Shown: piece by piece, positions 16,066 through 24,993 of the stretch | Layout: every line of letters starts with the position of its first letter | How positions within the stretch are numbered: position 1 is the first letter of the stretch | Source: Ferruginibacter sp. | Lineage (GTDB): Bacteria > Bacteroidota > Bacteroidia > Chitinophagales > Chitinophagaceae | DNA: 47,065 bases | Assembly (NCBI GenBank): GCA_030655145.1 | Contig: JAURWD010000274.1 | Span: 1-47,065 of the forward strand | Direction of reading: 5' to 3' | Translations under genes and position numbers: made by a program | Notes under the pieces: generated by a model | Databases searched by the model: none | The model's input: the letters and a program-made list of their open reading frames with translations, nothing else | What the model was told of the DNA's origin: nothing

Positions 16066-17073
16066 TTAAAGCATGATATTATTTTTTACTTCCAGCACAG
16101 GCGGCAGGTCAGTTTCGCCCAACATTTCTCTTAGTTCGATCTCAATGTTTCGGCTTAAATGGGAAATGGGAACATCATTGGCACTACCTTCAAAAGGGTT
16201 TTCACTACTTTCACCAACCTGTTCCAGGGAGGTGTACATCCAGGAAATAATGACACTGAAAGGGATCACCAGCCAAACCATGTTGCCTTTCATAAAGCCA
16301 TGCACCAACTGGTTAAGCCCATCAAACTCGGTGAGCATTCCGAACGGAAGCAGGAAACAAAAAAGACGGATAAAAAACCGGTTGATGATAGAATACTGGC
16401 GCGGGTAGGGAAAGTTTTTTATACGTTCGGATCTTCCTTGCTGGTCATACATGCCGCTGATCATCTTCCCAAACTCTATATAAAAATTTATGAGGATCTC
16501 TTTCTTCTCGTACAAGGATTTGATCGATGCGCTTTGAAGGCTAAGAATGTAGGACGCCGGGTTGCTGCTTGCAAGTACCGGTTCAATTTCATTTTTTGGT
16601 AAATAAGGAGCGAGCACTTCCTGCAGCGGCACATCTCTCTCCGGAACGCAGTAAAAACGGTTATAAGCAACATTGTAGATTTTACTTATTGTTTCCCAGG
16701 TTCTTGGCTGACGCACCTGGTAGCGTAAGGCGTTGAGCCAGGCAAAGTGCCGGTAGATAAGTTCCCTGGTGGCGGCCGGATCATGGAGAAAGTCCCGACT
16801 CATTGTGCCCCAAACCCGGCTACTGGTCACAATGGATATCCAGACTTGCTGGGCGTCCATGGTGCGATTATAGGACTGCGTATTTTTAAACCCAACAATA
16901 AATGCCGTCGCGGTTCCCAGCAATGCAACCACCGGCCAGGGAACAGCGAGCCAGGAAAAACCGCCAACCTTGTATAAGACCACTGCGATGGAACTCCAGG
17001 TCACGAGGACGTAGATGTTCCTTTTTGTCCAGACTAAAAATTCAGAAAATTTATATGATTTACCTGTGTGCAT
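16066..17073 (-). CDS. Bestrophin family ion channel
   Basis: A 335-residue inner membrane protein of the bestrophin (UPF0187) family, which forms pentameric ion channels. Seen are an N-terminal hydrophobic pair (IYVLVTWSSIAVVLYKV, then WPVVALLGTATAFIVGF), FKNTQSYNRTMDAQQVW (the conserved N-x-S-Y-x-R-x-W/Q type segment), and the C-terminal ENPFEGSANDVPI followed by IEIELREMLGE. The NPF-G-x-DxP motif is characteristic. Bacterial members are reported to conduct cations such as sodium, but selectivity cannot be inferred here. It starts a minus-strand series with separate genes on each side. Confidence 0.92.
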   Translation of the reverse strand: MHTGKSYKFSEFLVWTKRNIYVLVTWSSIAVVLYKVGGFSWLAVPWPVVALLGTATAFIVGFKNTQSYNRTMDAQQVWISIVTSSRVWGTMSRDFLHDPAATRELIYRHFAWLNALRYQVRQPRTWETISKIYNVAYNRFYCVPERDVPLQEVLAPYLPKNEIEPVLASSNPASYILSLQSASIKSLYEKKEILINFYIEFGKMISGMYDQQGRSERIKNFPYPRQYSIINRFFIRLFCFLLPFGMLTEFDGLNQLVHGFMKGNMVWLVIPFSVIISWMYTSLEQVGESSENPFEGSANDVPISHLSRNIEIELREMLGETDLPPVLEVKNNIML

Positions 17074-17253
17074 AATGTGTATTCATTTGTTAGCCCAAAT
17101 GACAAATTAATTTTAATAACCGGACACAATCGCTAAAATAAATTTTACAGGAAGAAGAAACAAGTGGTGGCTACATTGCCACACTAAACTTTACCACGCA
17201 GATTTTGATCGGTGAATGAGGTCAATTGGAAGTTCCGCATCACTCATCAAACA

Positions 17254-17739
17254 TTAGGGAATGTAAGGTTTGCCGGGAACACCCCAGCCCCATTTTGGCA
17301 TTGGCTCTTCGGGATGCATAGAGAGGTCTGACTCATTTGAATTTATCACAGCGATCCGGGTGCCCCATTCAATGTAGGCAACAAAGGCGGAACGAAACTC
17401 CGGATCAGTTGGCAGGCCAATTTCATCAGCAGCTATCAGTAACAATTCGACCCAACGTTTCCGGTGCTTTTCGGTAAGATGCTTTGAAAGGTGTTTTTGT
17501 ATCATCTTGAAATGACTGCCTTCTTGAGTACTGTACATTTCCGGCCCGCCAAAAACTTCCGCAATAAAATGAGCCACGTGTAGTTGATGTTCGGACGACA
17601 TATGTTTGAAAACCGGTTCCAGCAACTCGTCCTGCAAAACCTTAGCATAGAAGGTCTCTGTCAGTTTTTCGAAGACCGGCATACCGCCAGCCCATTCATA
17701 TAAGGTCGGAATGATCTTATTTTCAGGCGACTCCGTCAT
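17254..17739 (-). CDS. Group II truncated haemoglobin
   Basis: A 161-residue haem protein. The family pattern is clear: YEWAGGMPVFEKLTETFY, then VAHFIAEVFGGPEMY, GSHFKMIQKHLSKHL and RKRWVELLLIAADEIGLP, and EWGTRIAVINSN at the end. By position His83 is the proximal ligand (F8), Trp96 the G8 tryptophan of group II proteins and Tyr31 the B10 residue. These proteins bind oxygen and often detoxify nitric oxide or peroxides. The C-terminal tail of about 30 residues (MPKWGWGVPGKPYIP) is longer than the minimal fold. It is 27 bp upstream of no other reading frame of its own operon; its neighbours are divergent in function. Confidence 0.92.
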   Translation of the reverse strand: MTESPENKIIPTLYEWAGGMPVFEKLTETFYAKVLQDELLEPVFKHMSSEHQLHVAHFIAEVFGGPEMYSTQEGSHFKMIQKHLSKHLTEKHRKRWVELLLIAADEIGLPTDPEFRSAFVAYIEWGTRIAVINSNESDLSMHPEEPMPKWGWGVPGKPYIP

Positions 17740-17766
17740 AGTTGAATAATTAAAGGGTGGTACAAA

Positions 17767-18273
17767 TCATTTAGTGGGTAAGTCTTTAATAACAACACCA
17801 TCTCTCCCGACAAACCGTTCTTTACCTAACAGGTGCTGCATGGCCTTTGCAATATTTTTTTCAACAGTCGCCGGCGTTTTCAAATTGTTGATATAGCGAA
17901 TGATCTCTTTCTGGTAGGAAGGGGTCAAGGTATCAAAAACTTTTTGTGCTTCTGGATTATTTTGAAGCGCCAGTTTTAACCCGGGATGCATGGGGTTAGT
18001 TCGCGGCTCCGGATCGAAATCAATTTCCGCTGATATGGTATCGCCGACATCTTTCTGAAGTGCTTGTCGCATGGGGTTGTTCAGGTATAAGCGCCATCTA
18101 CCCGCATACCTTACCAGGTTTTGAGGGAACCTTATTGTATTTAGGGTAACCGTTACCGGTATTGGTCCTTTCTCTTTCCCGCATTGCTTAAATAGATAAT
18201 TAAGCACCCGCACCGGCGGAATGACATAGGGATTGATTCCGATCTTAAATATTTTAGCAGAAAATTGATTCAT
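17767..18273 (-). CDS. YdeI/OmpD-associated family protein (DUF1905 + OmdA)
   Basis: The start at 18273 (MNQFSAKIFKIG) gives 168 residues; the longer frame from 18432 overlaps the acetyltransferase gene and lacks family similarity. The N-terminal half is a small beta-barrel of the DUF1905 type ending in a short segment with ISAEIDFDPEPR. The C-terminal half has the OmdA helical pattern (FDTLTPSYQKEIIRYINNLKTPATVEKNI), named for bacteriocin-protection proteins YdeI/OmdA. The biochemical role is not established. It sits 27 bp upstream of the truncated haemoglobin gene in the same direction, so the two may be co-transcribed. Confidence 0.88.
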   Translation of the reverse strand: MNQFSAKIFKIGINPYVIPPVRVLNYLFKQCGKEKGPIPVTVTLNTIRFPQNLVRYAGRWRLYLNNPMRQALQKDVGDTISAEIDFDPEPRTNPMHPGLKLALQNNPEAQKVFDTLTPSYQKEIIRYINNLKTPATVEKNIAKAMQHLLGKERFVGRDGVVIKDLPTK

Positions 18274-18346
18274 CGCGAACTGGTGCAGGTTGTAAGATAG
18301 AAGTTTGAAACATTGTTTAAGACTTGTGACACGAGGGTGTTTGATA

Positions 18347-18814
18347 TTATCTGTCCTGCGCCATAATGAGGTTAGGTGACCGTGCCGTCCAGTCTTCGAA
18401 AGACATGGAAAATTTGATCTCACTTTTTCCATGCATTCCTATCTCCTTCCACCCTGCCTTCCGGTAAAATTGCTCTGCCCGCGTTGTGGGTTCAGTACCC
18501 AACCAAACCGTTTCCCGGGTTTGTTCAAAATACCAATCCAACATCATGTCGTGGAGTGACCGGCCAATTCCACGCCGCTCGAATCGAGGATCCAGGAACA
18601 AAGCCCAAACATTATGATCAACCAGGTCGATGATGGAAAAGCCTACGATACGTCCACCCTCCTCAGCGACCCAGCCACGACCACGCTCCGTCAAATATAT
18701 TTCACAATCCCGGTCAGTTACCAGGGCAGCGTCGGACAACATATTTTCTTTGACCGAATGTCGTACTACCTGCATTTGTCGGATGTCTGCCACGGTTGCT
18801 ATCCTGATGCTCAT
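18347..18814 (-). CDS. GNAT family N-acetyltransferase
   Basis: A 155-residue acetyl-CoA-dependent acetyltransferase. The acetyl-CoA binding motif A is VWALFLDPRFERRGIGRSL (residues about 68-86, with R-R-G-I-G), followed by motif B with EQFYRKAGWKEIG. Acceptor substrate unknown. It begins the minus-strand group whose next members are the YdeI-like protein (73 bp away) and the globin. Confidence 0.9.
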   Translation of the reverse strand: MSIRIATVADIRQMQVVRHSVKENMLSDAALVTDRDCEIYLTERGRGWVAEEGGRIVGFSIIDLVDHNVWALFLDPRFERRGIGRSLHDMMLDWYFEQTRETVWLGTEPTTRAEQFYRKAGWKEIGMHGKSEIKFSMSFEDWTARSPNLIMAQDR

Positions 18815-19006
18815 AAAATAAATGAGGTTGACTGGAAAAATAATTAAACTGGACGAGAATTCCTTGTCATCAGGAGTTCAAGGCAGGATCCTGGCCATTG
18901 GCGCTTCGAACAAAGCAAATTTAACCAGTACCGGTGAGGTATATACGCCAATGATTATGTGGAGACAAGTGCGTTCTTTGCCTGGAAAAATTACCGGGGC
19001 AATAAC

Positions 19007-19750
19007 CTATGAAGCCATACCCATGTAGCGCTTTTTTTGTGCGCTGTTTAATTTTTCAATCGCATACCGCAGGGTAACTCGTGGCATGGTTGCCGCATAC
19101 TGATCTAAAAAATCCAGGAGCCTTTCTTCATACCGCTTGCCCGCTTCCCGTATCCAGCTACCCACCGCTTTATTAACCAGGTCATTCTCATCGTGAATCA
19201 ATTTTGCTGCAAGTTGAAAAGTATCTTCCAGGTCATTTTGACGAATGAAATAATAGGTGGCGACTATCGCGGTTCTGCGTTCCCAAACATTGCTGGATTT
19301 AGCCAGTTTGTAAAGTGGCTGACGGGGTTTGTCGTAGAGATAACCCCCAACCACATATGGTGCGCTACGATCAACCAGGTCCCCGTTGTTGATCCGGTTA
19401 TGCTTCCGTAGGTAGAGTTGATACAGTTCTTTTCTTTCAGCGGCGGTCGTTTTTTTATCCCGTGCCTGGAAATCCATGATGCTGACAGCTCCCATGCGTG
19501 CATCATAATAGTCACTGTCAAGCAAGGTCGAAATCTCGCGGAGGGGCATGTCCTTAAACTCTTTTGCAAGCTTGATGATGTCCGCCATTCTTACACCCAT
19601 AAATTTACCAGCCGGTTCCATGTCCTGCAGAAACTTAGAATGATCAACGCCTGCACCATTTACAAATGATTGGAGTACTTCAAGGAAAACCGCAGCGTTA
19701 AGGTCGGGAGCCGCTTGTTGCACGCCTGGTTTTTGTCTGCCTGCGGGCAT
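19007..19750 (-). CDS. DNA alkylation repair protein (AlkD-like HEAT-repeat glycosylase)
   Basis: The start at 19750 (MPAGRQKPGVQQ) gives 247 residues; 33 further codons upstream have no family character. The protein is helical throughout, as expected for AlkC/AlkD HEAT-like folds. SSNVWERRTAIVATYYFIR and DLVNKAVGSWIREAGKR match conserved AlkD segments, including the Trp of NVWERR and Trp of GSWIRE near the DNA-binding groove. AlkD removes bulky or charged alkyl adducts such as 7-methylguanine without base flipping. With the Tag gene at 11240 the window holds two unrelated alkylation-repair enzymes. Transcribed alone by appearance. Confidence 0.88.
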   Translation of the reverse strand: MPAGRQKPGVQQAAPDLNAAVFLEVLQSFVNGAGVDHSKFLQDMEPAGKFMGVRMADIIKLAKEFKDMPLREISTLLDSDYYDARMGAVSIMDFQARDKKTTAAERKELYQLYLRKHNRINNGDLVDRSAPYVVGGYLYDKPRQPLYKLAKSSNVWERRTAIVATYYFIRQNDLEDTFQLAAKLIHDENDLVNKAVGSWIREAGKRYEERLLDFLDQYAATMPRVTLRYAIEKLNSAQKKRYMGMAS

Positions 19751-19872
19751 ATTGATTTGATTTATTTTTTTCAGTAAAATGACAGGAAGAATGTTGTTGG
19801 GCTGCCACAAGAAGAAACCGATATAAGCGAAATCAACACCTGTATACAATTTTGATATATACTAATTACCAT

Positions 19873-19891
19873 AGTCAGTCCAGGACTGGCT
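19873..19891. repeat. Near-perfect palindrome between the M1 peptidase and AlkD genes
   Basis: AGTCAGTCCAGGACTGGCT is a 19-bp palindrome with one mismatch. It lies just downstream of the M1 peptidase stop and upstream of the AlkD gene. The tiny loop and missing T run argue against a terminator; a protein-binding site is possible. Confidence 0.35.
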
Positions 19892-19904
19892 ACTATTACC
19901 TAAT

Positions 19905-21782
19905 TTATTTTTTTGCTGACCAGGTGTTGTTTTTTGCATCAGCATCCATAAACACACCACCATCAAGCCTGAGCTCGCTGATCTTCTTTTTTGTTTTAAG
20001 TAGGATCGTTGCTGCCTGTTGATTCTTTTCCCAAATCGCCGGGGTCTGGTGTATCGAGTCCTTGCTGCCATCCGTGTAAACGATCAGCAGGTCTGTTGGC
20101 ACAGCATAGCCTCCAATATTTTTCAATGTGAGCGTATAACCTGTCGAGGTTGGCTTTAACTGATCTATCCCAATATCGAGAAAGTGGGAAGTCATAAACC
20201 AGTTATCGAAATACCAGGTGAGGTCTTTGCCGGAGAGGTTTGAAAAGCTGTTGAACATATCCCAGGGGATAGGATGTTTACCATTCCACCGGTCCATAAA
20301 TCCATGCAATGATTTTTTGAACAGATCGTCGCCCAACAGATCTTTCAACCCGAGGTACGCGAGTGCAGCTTTCCCATATTCATTTTCACCCATGGCCTGC
20401 CCACTTAAAACATTCACCGGAGTGATGATCGGAATTTGTGTTTCGTCGCCTGGATCTAAGGCCCAGCTTGCTACGCGGAATTGTTTGAAAAATTCTGTTG
20501 CCTTTTCTTTACCAAGATCTTCCTGCCCGAGCAAATATTCAAAAGCGGTGGTCCAGCCCTCGTCCATAAAACCATAGCGATGTTCATTGATGCCCATGTA
20601 AAACGGAAAGTAGCTATGAGCTATTTCGTGTTCGGCGACAAAGCGTTGAAACTCGGGCTGCTCCTGGTGACTGTCGTTCGCCATCATAGGGTACTCCATA
20701 TCGGCAAAACCTTCAATGATCGTACTTTTCGGAAATGGATAGGCGACGCCGGGCCATTTGTTGCTGAACCAGTCAAGCGAATGCTGGATATATTCAACCT
20801 GTTTGTGAAAGTTCTTCGACGCATCTAAAAATGCTGCCTGGCAACTGGCACGGCGCCCGGTTTTTTTATCAACCACCACACTGGCTGCATCCCACACATA
20901 ATGATCGCTGATGCAGAACGCGACGTCACTGATTTTATACGCACTCCACTTCCAGGTATTCGTCGCTTGCTGCGTCGTGATCTTTTTTGCCGCGAGGTCT
21001 GCTGCAGTCACGACGTTGATCACTGCATCGCTGGTAAAACTTTTTGCAAGCCTGTCAACAAATGGCGCCTGCATCACTTCGCTGGCGTTCTGCAGATCAC
21101 CTGTACCCCACACAAGGAAGTTGTTCGGTACGGTAACGGATACACGATAATCATTAAAGTCATTGTAAAATTCCTGGGCATCTGTAAAATCCATCCGGTC
21201 CCAACCATGCACATCATCCAAAACCGCTACGCGGGGATAAAAATAAGCCAGGAAAAAACTGGTGCTATCGAGCTTTCCTTCCCGGCCACTTTGTTCACTC
21301 AGATCATAATGCCATTTAAAACCGAGCTGTATACTATCTCCTGGAGCAACCGGGGTAGCAAGCGTGATGCGGCTCTGGGTGCTGGCCTGTGGATCTTTAA
21401 ACGGCCGCTCTTTGCCATTTTCGGAATACTGATCAATGTGGATGCCGGTGGTGAGGTAGTCAGCCGAGGCAGGTCTTTGGCGAACCGCCCCGGGATGATG
21501 GATGTTCATGATCAACTTTATAACGATGGTCTTTATCGGGGTGGGACTATGATTTATATAGGTGATCGATTCGCTGCCCTGCACAGTTTTGGATGGAGGG
21601 GCTACAGCTACATTGATGTCGTAGCGGGCAGTATTTTGCCAGTAATTTTTACCAGGTTTACCATCCATACTCCGTGTGCCATTGCTGTATGCTTTGCGAA
21701 CGTTTTCCGGGGTAAACAGGGTTTTCTGGGCAAACATGTTTGTCGCTTCAAGGAAGCACATAAGCAGGAAAATTCTTTTCAT
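19905..21782 (-). CDS. M1 family metallopeptidase (aminopeptidase N-like), exported
   Basis: A 625-residue zinc peptidase with a cleavable signal peptide (MKRIFLLMCFLEATNMFAQ). The catalytic site is complete: EHEIAHSYFPF gives HExxH at His385-Glu386-His389 and Glu408 (FMDEGW) is the third zinc ligand at the canonical spacing. The preceding GFADMEYPMM is the substrate-recognising exopeptidase loop equivalent to GAMEN. YGKAALAY supplies the transition-state tyrosine. It should trim N-terminal residues from peptides in the periplasm or outside. Length is shorter than E. coli PepN because the large C-terminal helical domain is replaced by a short beta-rich end. Single gene. Confidence 0.94.
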   Translation of the reverse strand: MKRIFLLMCFLEATNMFAQKTLFTPENVRKAYSNGTRSMDGKPGKNYWQNTARYDINVAVAPPSKTVQGSESITYINHSPTPIKTIVIKLIMNIHHPGAVRQRPASADYLTTGIHIDQYSENGKERPFKDPQASTQSRITLATPVAPGDSIQLGFKWHYDLSEQSGREGKLDSTSFFLAYFYPRVAVLDDVHGWDRMDFTDAQEFYNDFNDYRVSVTVPNNFLVWGTGDLQNASEVMQAPFVDRLAKSFTSDAVINVVTAADLAAKKITTQQATNTWKWSAYKISDVAFCISDHYVWDAASVVVDKKTGRRASCQAAFLDASKNFHKQVEYIQHSLDWFSNKWPGVAYPFPKSTIIEGFADMEYPMMANDSHQEQPEFQRFVAEHEIAHSYFPFYMGINEHRYGFMDEGWTTAFEYLLGQEDLGKEKATEFFKQFRVASWALDPGDETQIPIITPVNVLSGQAMGENEYGKAALAYLGLKDLLGDDLFKKSLHGFMDRWNGKHPIPWDMFNSFSNLSGKDLTWYFDNWFMTSHFLDIGIDQLKPTSTGYTLTLKNIGGYAVPTDLLIVYTDGSKDSIHQTPAIWEKNQQAATILLKTKKKISELRLDGGVFMDADAKNNTWSAKK

Positions 21783-22357
21783 GTCGAAATTCTTTTAATG
21801 AAAATAAGCAAGGGGATAAACCTGGGCTATTTTATTTTACGGATGGTATGCGAGTCGAGGTACAGCGGAGGAACTGGTTGATCGAAACAAGGAAAGAATT
21901 CTTTATTGAAGCCGGGTCTTGGTGTAATTCCATACAAAAAACATTTAAAAAGGTGGTTATGTGCCCGGAACGGTCAGCTTTATGGTGTCGGAAACCTTGG
22001 TAGTAATAAGTCTCAGTTAATACGTGTAACAACCACGTAACATGAATTGTAAAATCCCATATTTATTTGCTCTTTTAGGAAGCTGTTAACTGTTACTAGT
22101 AAATTTATTCACACGTCCAGTTTGGACTAACATAATTGGAAAACTCAGTGTTACTAATGCGCCAGATAACGACTTTGTTTGTTGATCAACAATGTTCCGT
22201 CAAATCTTCTTTTGAACATCATCACTAGGCAACCTTAAATTTAAATGTATACCGAAAAAGACAGCTGAACCCAGGAAGAATAAGCCTATTAAAAAAAAGC
22301 TCAGCACAGAAAAAAGCGGATCCAAAGAAAAGAGAACGGTAAGGTCAAAACACAGAG

Positions 22358-22386
22358 AGCCCGGTTCAAAGCGCCGGGCTTTTTTT
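22358..22386 (+). terminator. Orphan rho-independent terminator on the plus strand
   Basis: A 7-bp GC-rich perfect stem (AGCCCGG / CCGGGCT, loop TTCAAAGCG) is followed by a run of seven T. No plus-strand gene was found upstream back to 21783, where the nearest gene is on the other strand. It may end an unrecognised small RNA or be left from a lost gene. Confidence 0.75.
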
Positions 22387-22437
22387 AAGCCCTGTTGGTG
22401 TTTTGGTTGAAACAGGTATGATATTATCTACAAGTGA

Positions 22438-22917
22438 ATTGATCATTTAAAAAGCCGCGGTCATTTTATCAATAGTTATTTGATTATGCCTCATCACTTT
22501 CATGCATTGATCAGCTATATAAACGCCAGGCAAAGCATCAACGCCATCATAGGTGATGGTAAGAGGTTGATGGCTTATGAAATATTTTAGAAGCTTCAAA
22601 AAGAATCAGGATGCATTGTTGCAGAAAATTAGCGGCCAATATAGATAGTAAAGAAAAAAGCAAAAAATCTGTATGAAGTATGGAAGTTATCTTTCGATTG
22701 GAAAGACTGCCGCAGCAATGAATTCACCTGGCAGAAAATAGGTTACATGTATAATAATCCATGCACCCGCAAATGGCAACTCGTCAATTAAGCTATTAAA
22801 TACACCCACAGCTCTGCAAGAGGGTACTTAACAGGTGTGCAGGTCATCTACACGATTACTAATTTCATGGAAATGAACGGATCGATTTTTACAAAGCGCC
22901 CAGGTGAGCAAAATTGA
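22438..22917 (+). pseudogene. REP-associated tyrosine transposase (Y1/IS200-like), dead copy
   Basis: One plus-strand frame, broken by four stop codons, reads SYLIMPHHFHALISY, then IIGDGKRLMAYEIF, LYEVWKLSFDWKDCRSNEF, IGYMYNNPCTRKWQLVN, YTHSSARGYLTG and ITNFMEM. These match RAYT-type proteins in order (VMPNHxHALI, GDGKRFMAYEI, HEVWxxSFDWKxC, YxHNNPCxGKW, YxHSSAxxYxTG, VTNFMEL). The HUH motif is present as HFH. The first third of the gene, including the start, is missing. All segments are in the same frame, so decay was by point mutation rather than by insertions. RAYTs are single-stranded DNA transposases linked to REP palindromes. Confidence 0.88.
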
Positions 22918-22977
22918 CACAACGTCCTCGGCCTGGCTCAAGCTCATCGAAGACGTTGCTGAAATTATTTGCTTTTT

Positions 22978-23838
22978 TTATTTGACAGAAACCAATGTTG
23001 CAGCGGAAGATTGGTTGACTGCATCGCCGGGTATCGGTGTCGCTAATGCACCTGGTTTTTTAGCAATTTGATTTAATGTTGCAAGATGGCGGAGGCGTTC
23101 TTTTTTGGTTAACGTAACAATGCTTCCGGCCTTTTCATAATAAAAATGTACAGCTAAAAAATGCTTTACATGGCTTCTTGATTCGGCTGGTAAATAGCCC
23201 TGCAATTTCGAAAAATCACGACTGCCTGATTGCCTGATGGCCGCTAATACTTTTGCGCTACCGCAATTGTACGCAGCTACAACCAGTAACCAATCATCAA
23301 ACTGGCTGTATAACTCTTTTAAATAAGAAGTAGCTGCCACCGTGCTGTGGTATGTGTTCCTGCGCTCATCAACTTTACCGTTTATTTTCAATCCAAAACC
23401 CCTGCCTGTTGCAGGCATCAGTTGCCATATACCGGCAGCGCCTACACGAGAAGTAGCACTGTTCTTTAATTCGGATTCTACTATTGCCAGGTATAACATA
23501 CCTGCGGGTATTCCGCGTTTAACCAATATCCTTTGAATAGTGTTGAACTTAGTAGCGTTCGTTTGCCTGATTTGCTCCAGGATCTCTCCGTTTGTCGAAA
23601 GGTATTTCTGCACGTACTGTTGAAAACGGGGTTGCAAGGGAATTGTTCGCAAAACATCTTTGTTTGCGCAGTTGCTTTCCTCCGCTGTAATGGTACTGTC
23701 ATCGGTTGATTTTGTTGCAGGTAAATTCTGCACCAGGTCCTTAAAAAACAGCTTGTTGTTGGGTTGGGCATGTGCCAGGTTTAATTGAAATACCAGCATG
23801 CAAAAAAGCCCAATCTGTTCAGCGAAATTAATTTTCAT
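22978..23838 (-). CDS. Membrane-bound lytic transglycosylase (SLT domain, MltD-like)
   Basis: The start at 23838 (MKINFAEQIG) gives 286 residues with a signal peptide ending near LAHA; 17 further codons upstream have no signal character. The SLT/lysozyme-like domain is clear: GMLYLAIVESELKNSATSR with catalytic Glu121, then GAAGIWQLMPATGRGFGL, RNTYHSTVAATSYLKELY and WLLVVAAYNCGSAKVL. It cleaves peptidoglycan glycan strands to 1,6-anhydro products in the periplasm. No LysM domains follow, in contrast to E. coli MltD, so it is a short version. It stands alone between two gene-poor stretches. Confidence 0.93.
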   Translation of the reverse strand: MKINFAEQIGLFCMLVFQLNLAHAQPNNKLFFKDLVQNLPATKSTDDSTITAEESNCANKDVLRTIPLQPRFQQYVQKYLSTNGEILEQIRQTNATKFNTIQRILVKRGIPAGMLYLAIVESELKNSATSRVGAAGIWQLMPATGRGFGLKINGKVDERRNTYHSTVAATSYLKELYSQFDDWLLVVAAYNCGSAKVLAAIRQSGSRDFSKLQGYLPAESRSHVKHFLAVHFYYEKAGSIVTLTKKERLRHLATLNQIAKKPGALATPIPGDAVNQSSAATLVSVK

Positions 23839-24269
23839 ACTACTAAGTTTTGTTAAAGAAATACTTATAGAAGTTGAATCTTCTGGCAAAAATTAGTTTT
23901 CCGTTATATAGGAGGAGGAGTTTCAGCCGGTAAGGCTATGCAGGTAATAAAGATCCAGGTGTTGTGTTGATCGATAAACCTCTATTGCGGCAAGGGTAAT
24001 CAAAAATAAGGCCGCGCTATTATATATTGCAGGAATTAACCCACGTAAAATTACCATGACAAGCTAACTGCCTAAAATTCAAACCCTTAATTTTAAAAGA
24101 CAGAAATATTGTCAGTCTCTTAAATTTAAAGTCCACCAGTTTTTAAACATGTTTTTAAGGTTACGCATGCTCATTTTTCAATTCATGGAAGGATATTCTT
24201 TAAATTGGACCTGGCTCGATACGTTGTGGCGGGCTATTTTTTAGATGTAATAATGCGCTGTTTGTCAGC

Positions 24270-24400
24270 TTCTTCCAGGCAACGTTTCCTCCCAGGGTCA
24301 GCAGCACCTAGCAGGAACCTTAGGTTGTGGGAGCGACGTTACATTAATTGCACTGAACCCTTGCCTTCCAGGCCCGCGGGGAGACGCGGCTGGGAAATAA
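24270..24400 (+). ncRNA. Candidate structured RNA (unassigned)
   Basis: Within a 1.15-kb stretch without genes, plus-strand bases 24281-24340 fold into a nested stem: AACGT with ACGTT, CTCCCA with TGGGAG and ACCTA with TAGGT around the loop GCAGGAACCT. A second hairpin follows at about 24369-24394 (CCAG/CTGG outer, CGCG/CGCG inner). Base composition is higher in G+C than the surroundings, as expected for a functional RNA. The segment contains GTCAG and AGCAG, which recall signal recognition particle RNA, but the GGAA tetraloop hairpin is not in its expected place, so I do not assign that family. Strand is a guess. Confidence 0.3.
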
Positions 24401-24418
24401 CACACCTTCGATCTCCAA

Positions 24419-24522
24419 AATTTCTAACGGGATTGTATGCACGCAAAGTCCTCAGCTAAACTGCAGATTCGGGAGACGTTTCTGGGAAGAACGGAATTTC
24501 TAACGTGATTGCATAAACGCAA
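24419..24522. repeat. Two 28-bp direct repeats
   Basis: Copies at 24419-24446 and 24495-24522 share 24 of 28 bases, both starting with AATTTCTAACG, 76 bp apart. They lie in non-coding sequence near the tRNA-Leu gene. Their origin is unknown. Confidence 0.55.
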
Positions 24523-24959
24523 CGCATATACTTGCGCAAGAATGAAAGACTGATACGGTGAATTGGCTTTCCTTGTGCCCCTTGACTCCCTGGACAGCAA
24601 ACTGAAAGGCCAACGCTTGCTGTATATACACCCCAAGACTGATGATCAATCAAAATATTAATGCTACAGAATACAAACAAATTAACACAGAATACGATAG
24701 AGAGATTGATAAGCTGGAACCTAAATACAAGAACTACTATCTACCTGGGATTCCGACCTGAGGGAGCATATTATTTTGTATTGCGAATTGCGTGGGAACC
24801 TCCCAATTACTATACAGCGGACCATGGATCCAACAACAAATTGCTGGTTCAATGCTTTTAGACAAATTCGTTTTCGAAAAGAAAAATATCGAAGCACAAA
24901 ACTTGGAAACGTTGTTCTTCTACTGTGGGCGGGGAAAAGGCTACAACGGAAAGGAAAAT

Positions 24960-24985
24960 AAAAAAAGCTCCGGAAATTCGGAGCT
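24960..24985 (-). terminator. Terminator of the tRNA-Leu gene
   Basis: A 7-bp perfect stem (AGCTCCG / CGGAGCT, loop AATTTC) followed by a run of seven T on the minus strand begins 9 bp after the 3' end of the tRNA. Confidence 0.85.
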
Positions 24986-24993
24986 TTCAAATT

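Noticed and set aside
17060..17085. 14-bp sequence CATAATGTGTATTC shared by the bestrophin start and the ABC transporter start (42702-42715)
   Set aside because: A match of this length is expected by chance in a window of this size and it overlaps start codons of unrelated genes.
24205..24459. Plus-strand frame of 84 codons in the gene-poor region
   Set aside because: No recognisable motif, arginine-rich composition, and it covers the structured hairpins, so an RNA or non-coding explanation is better.
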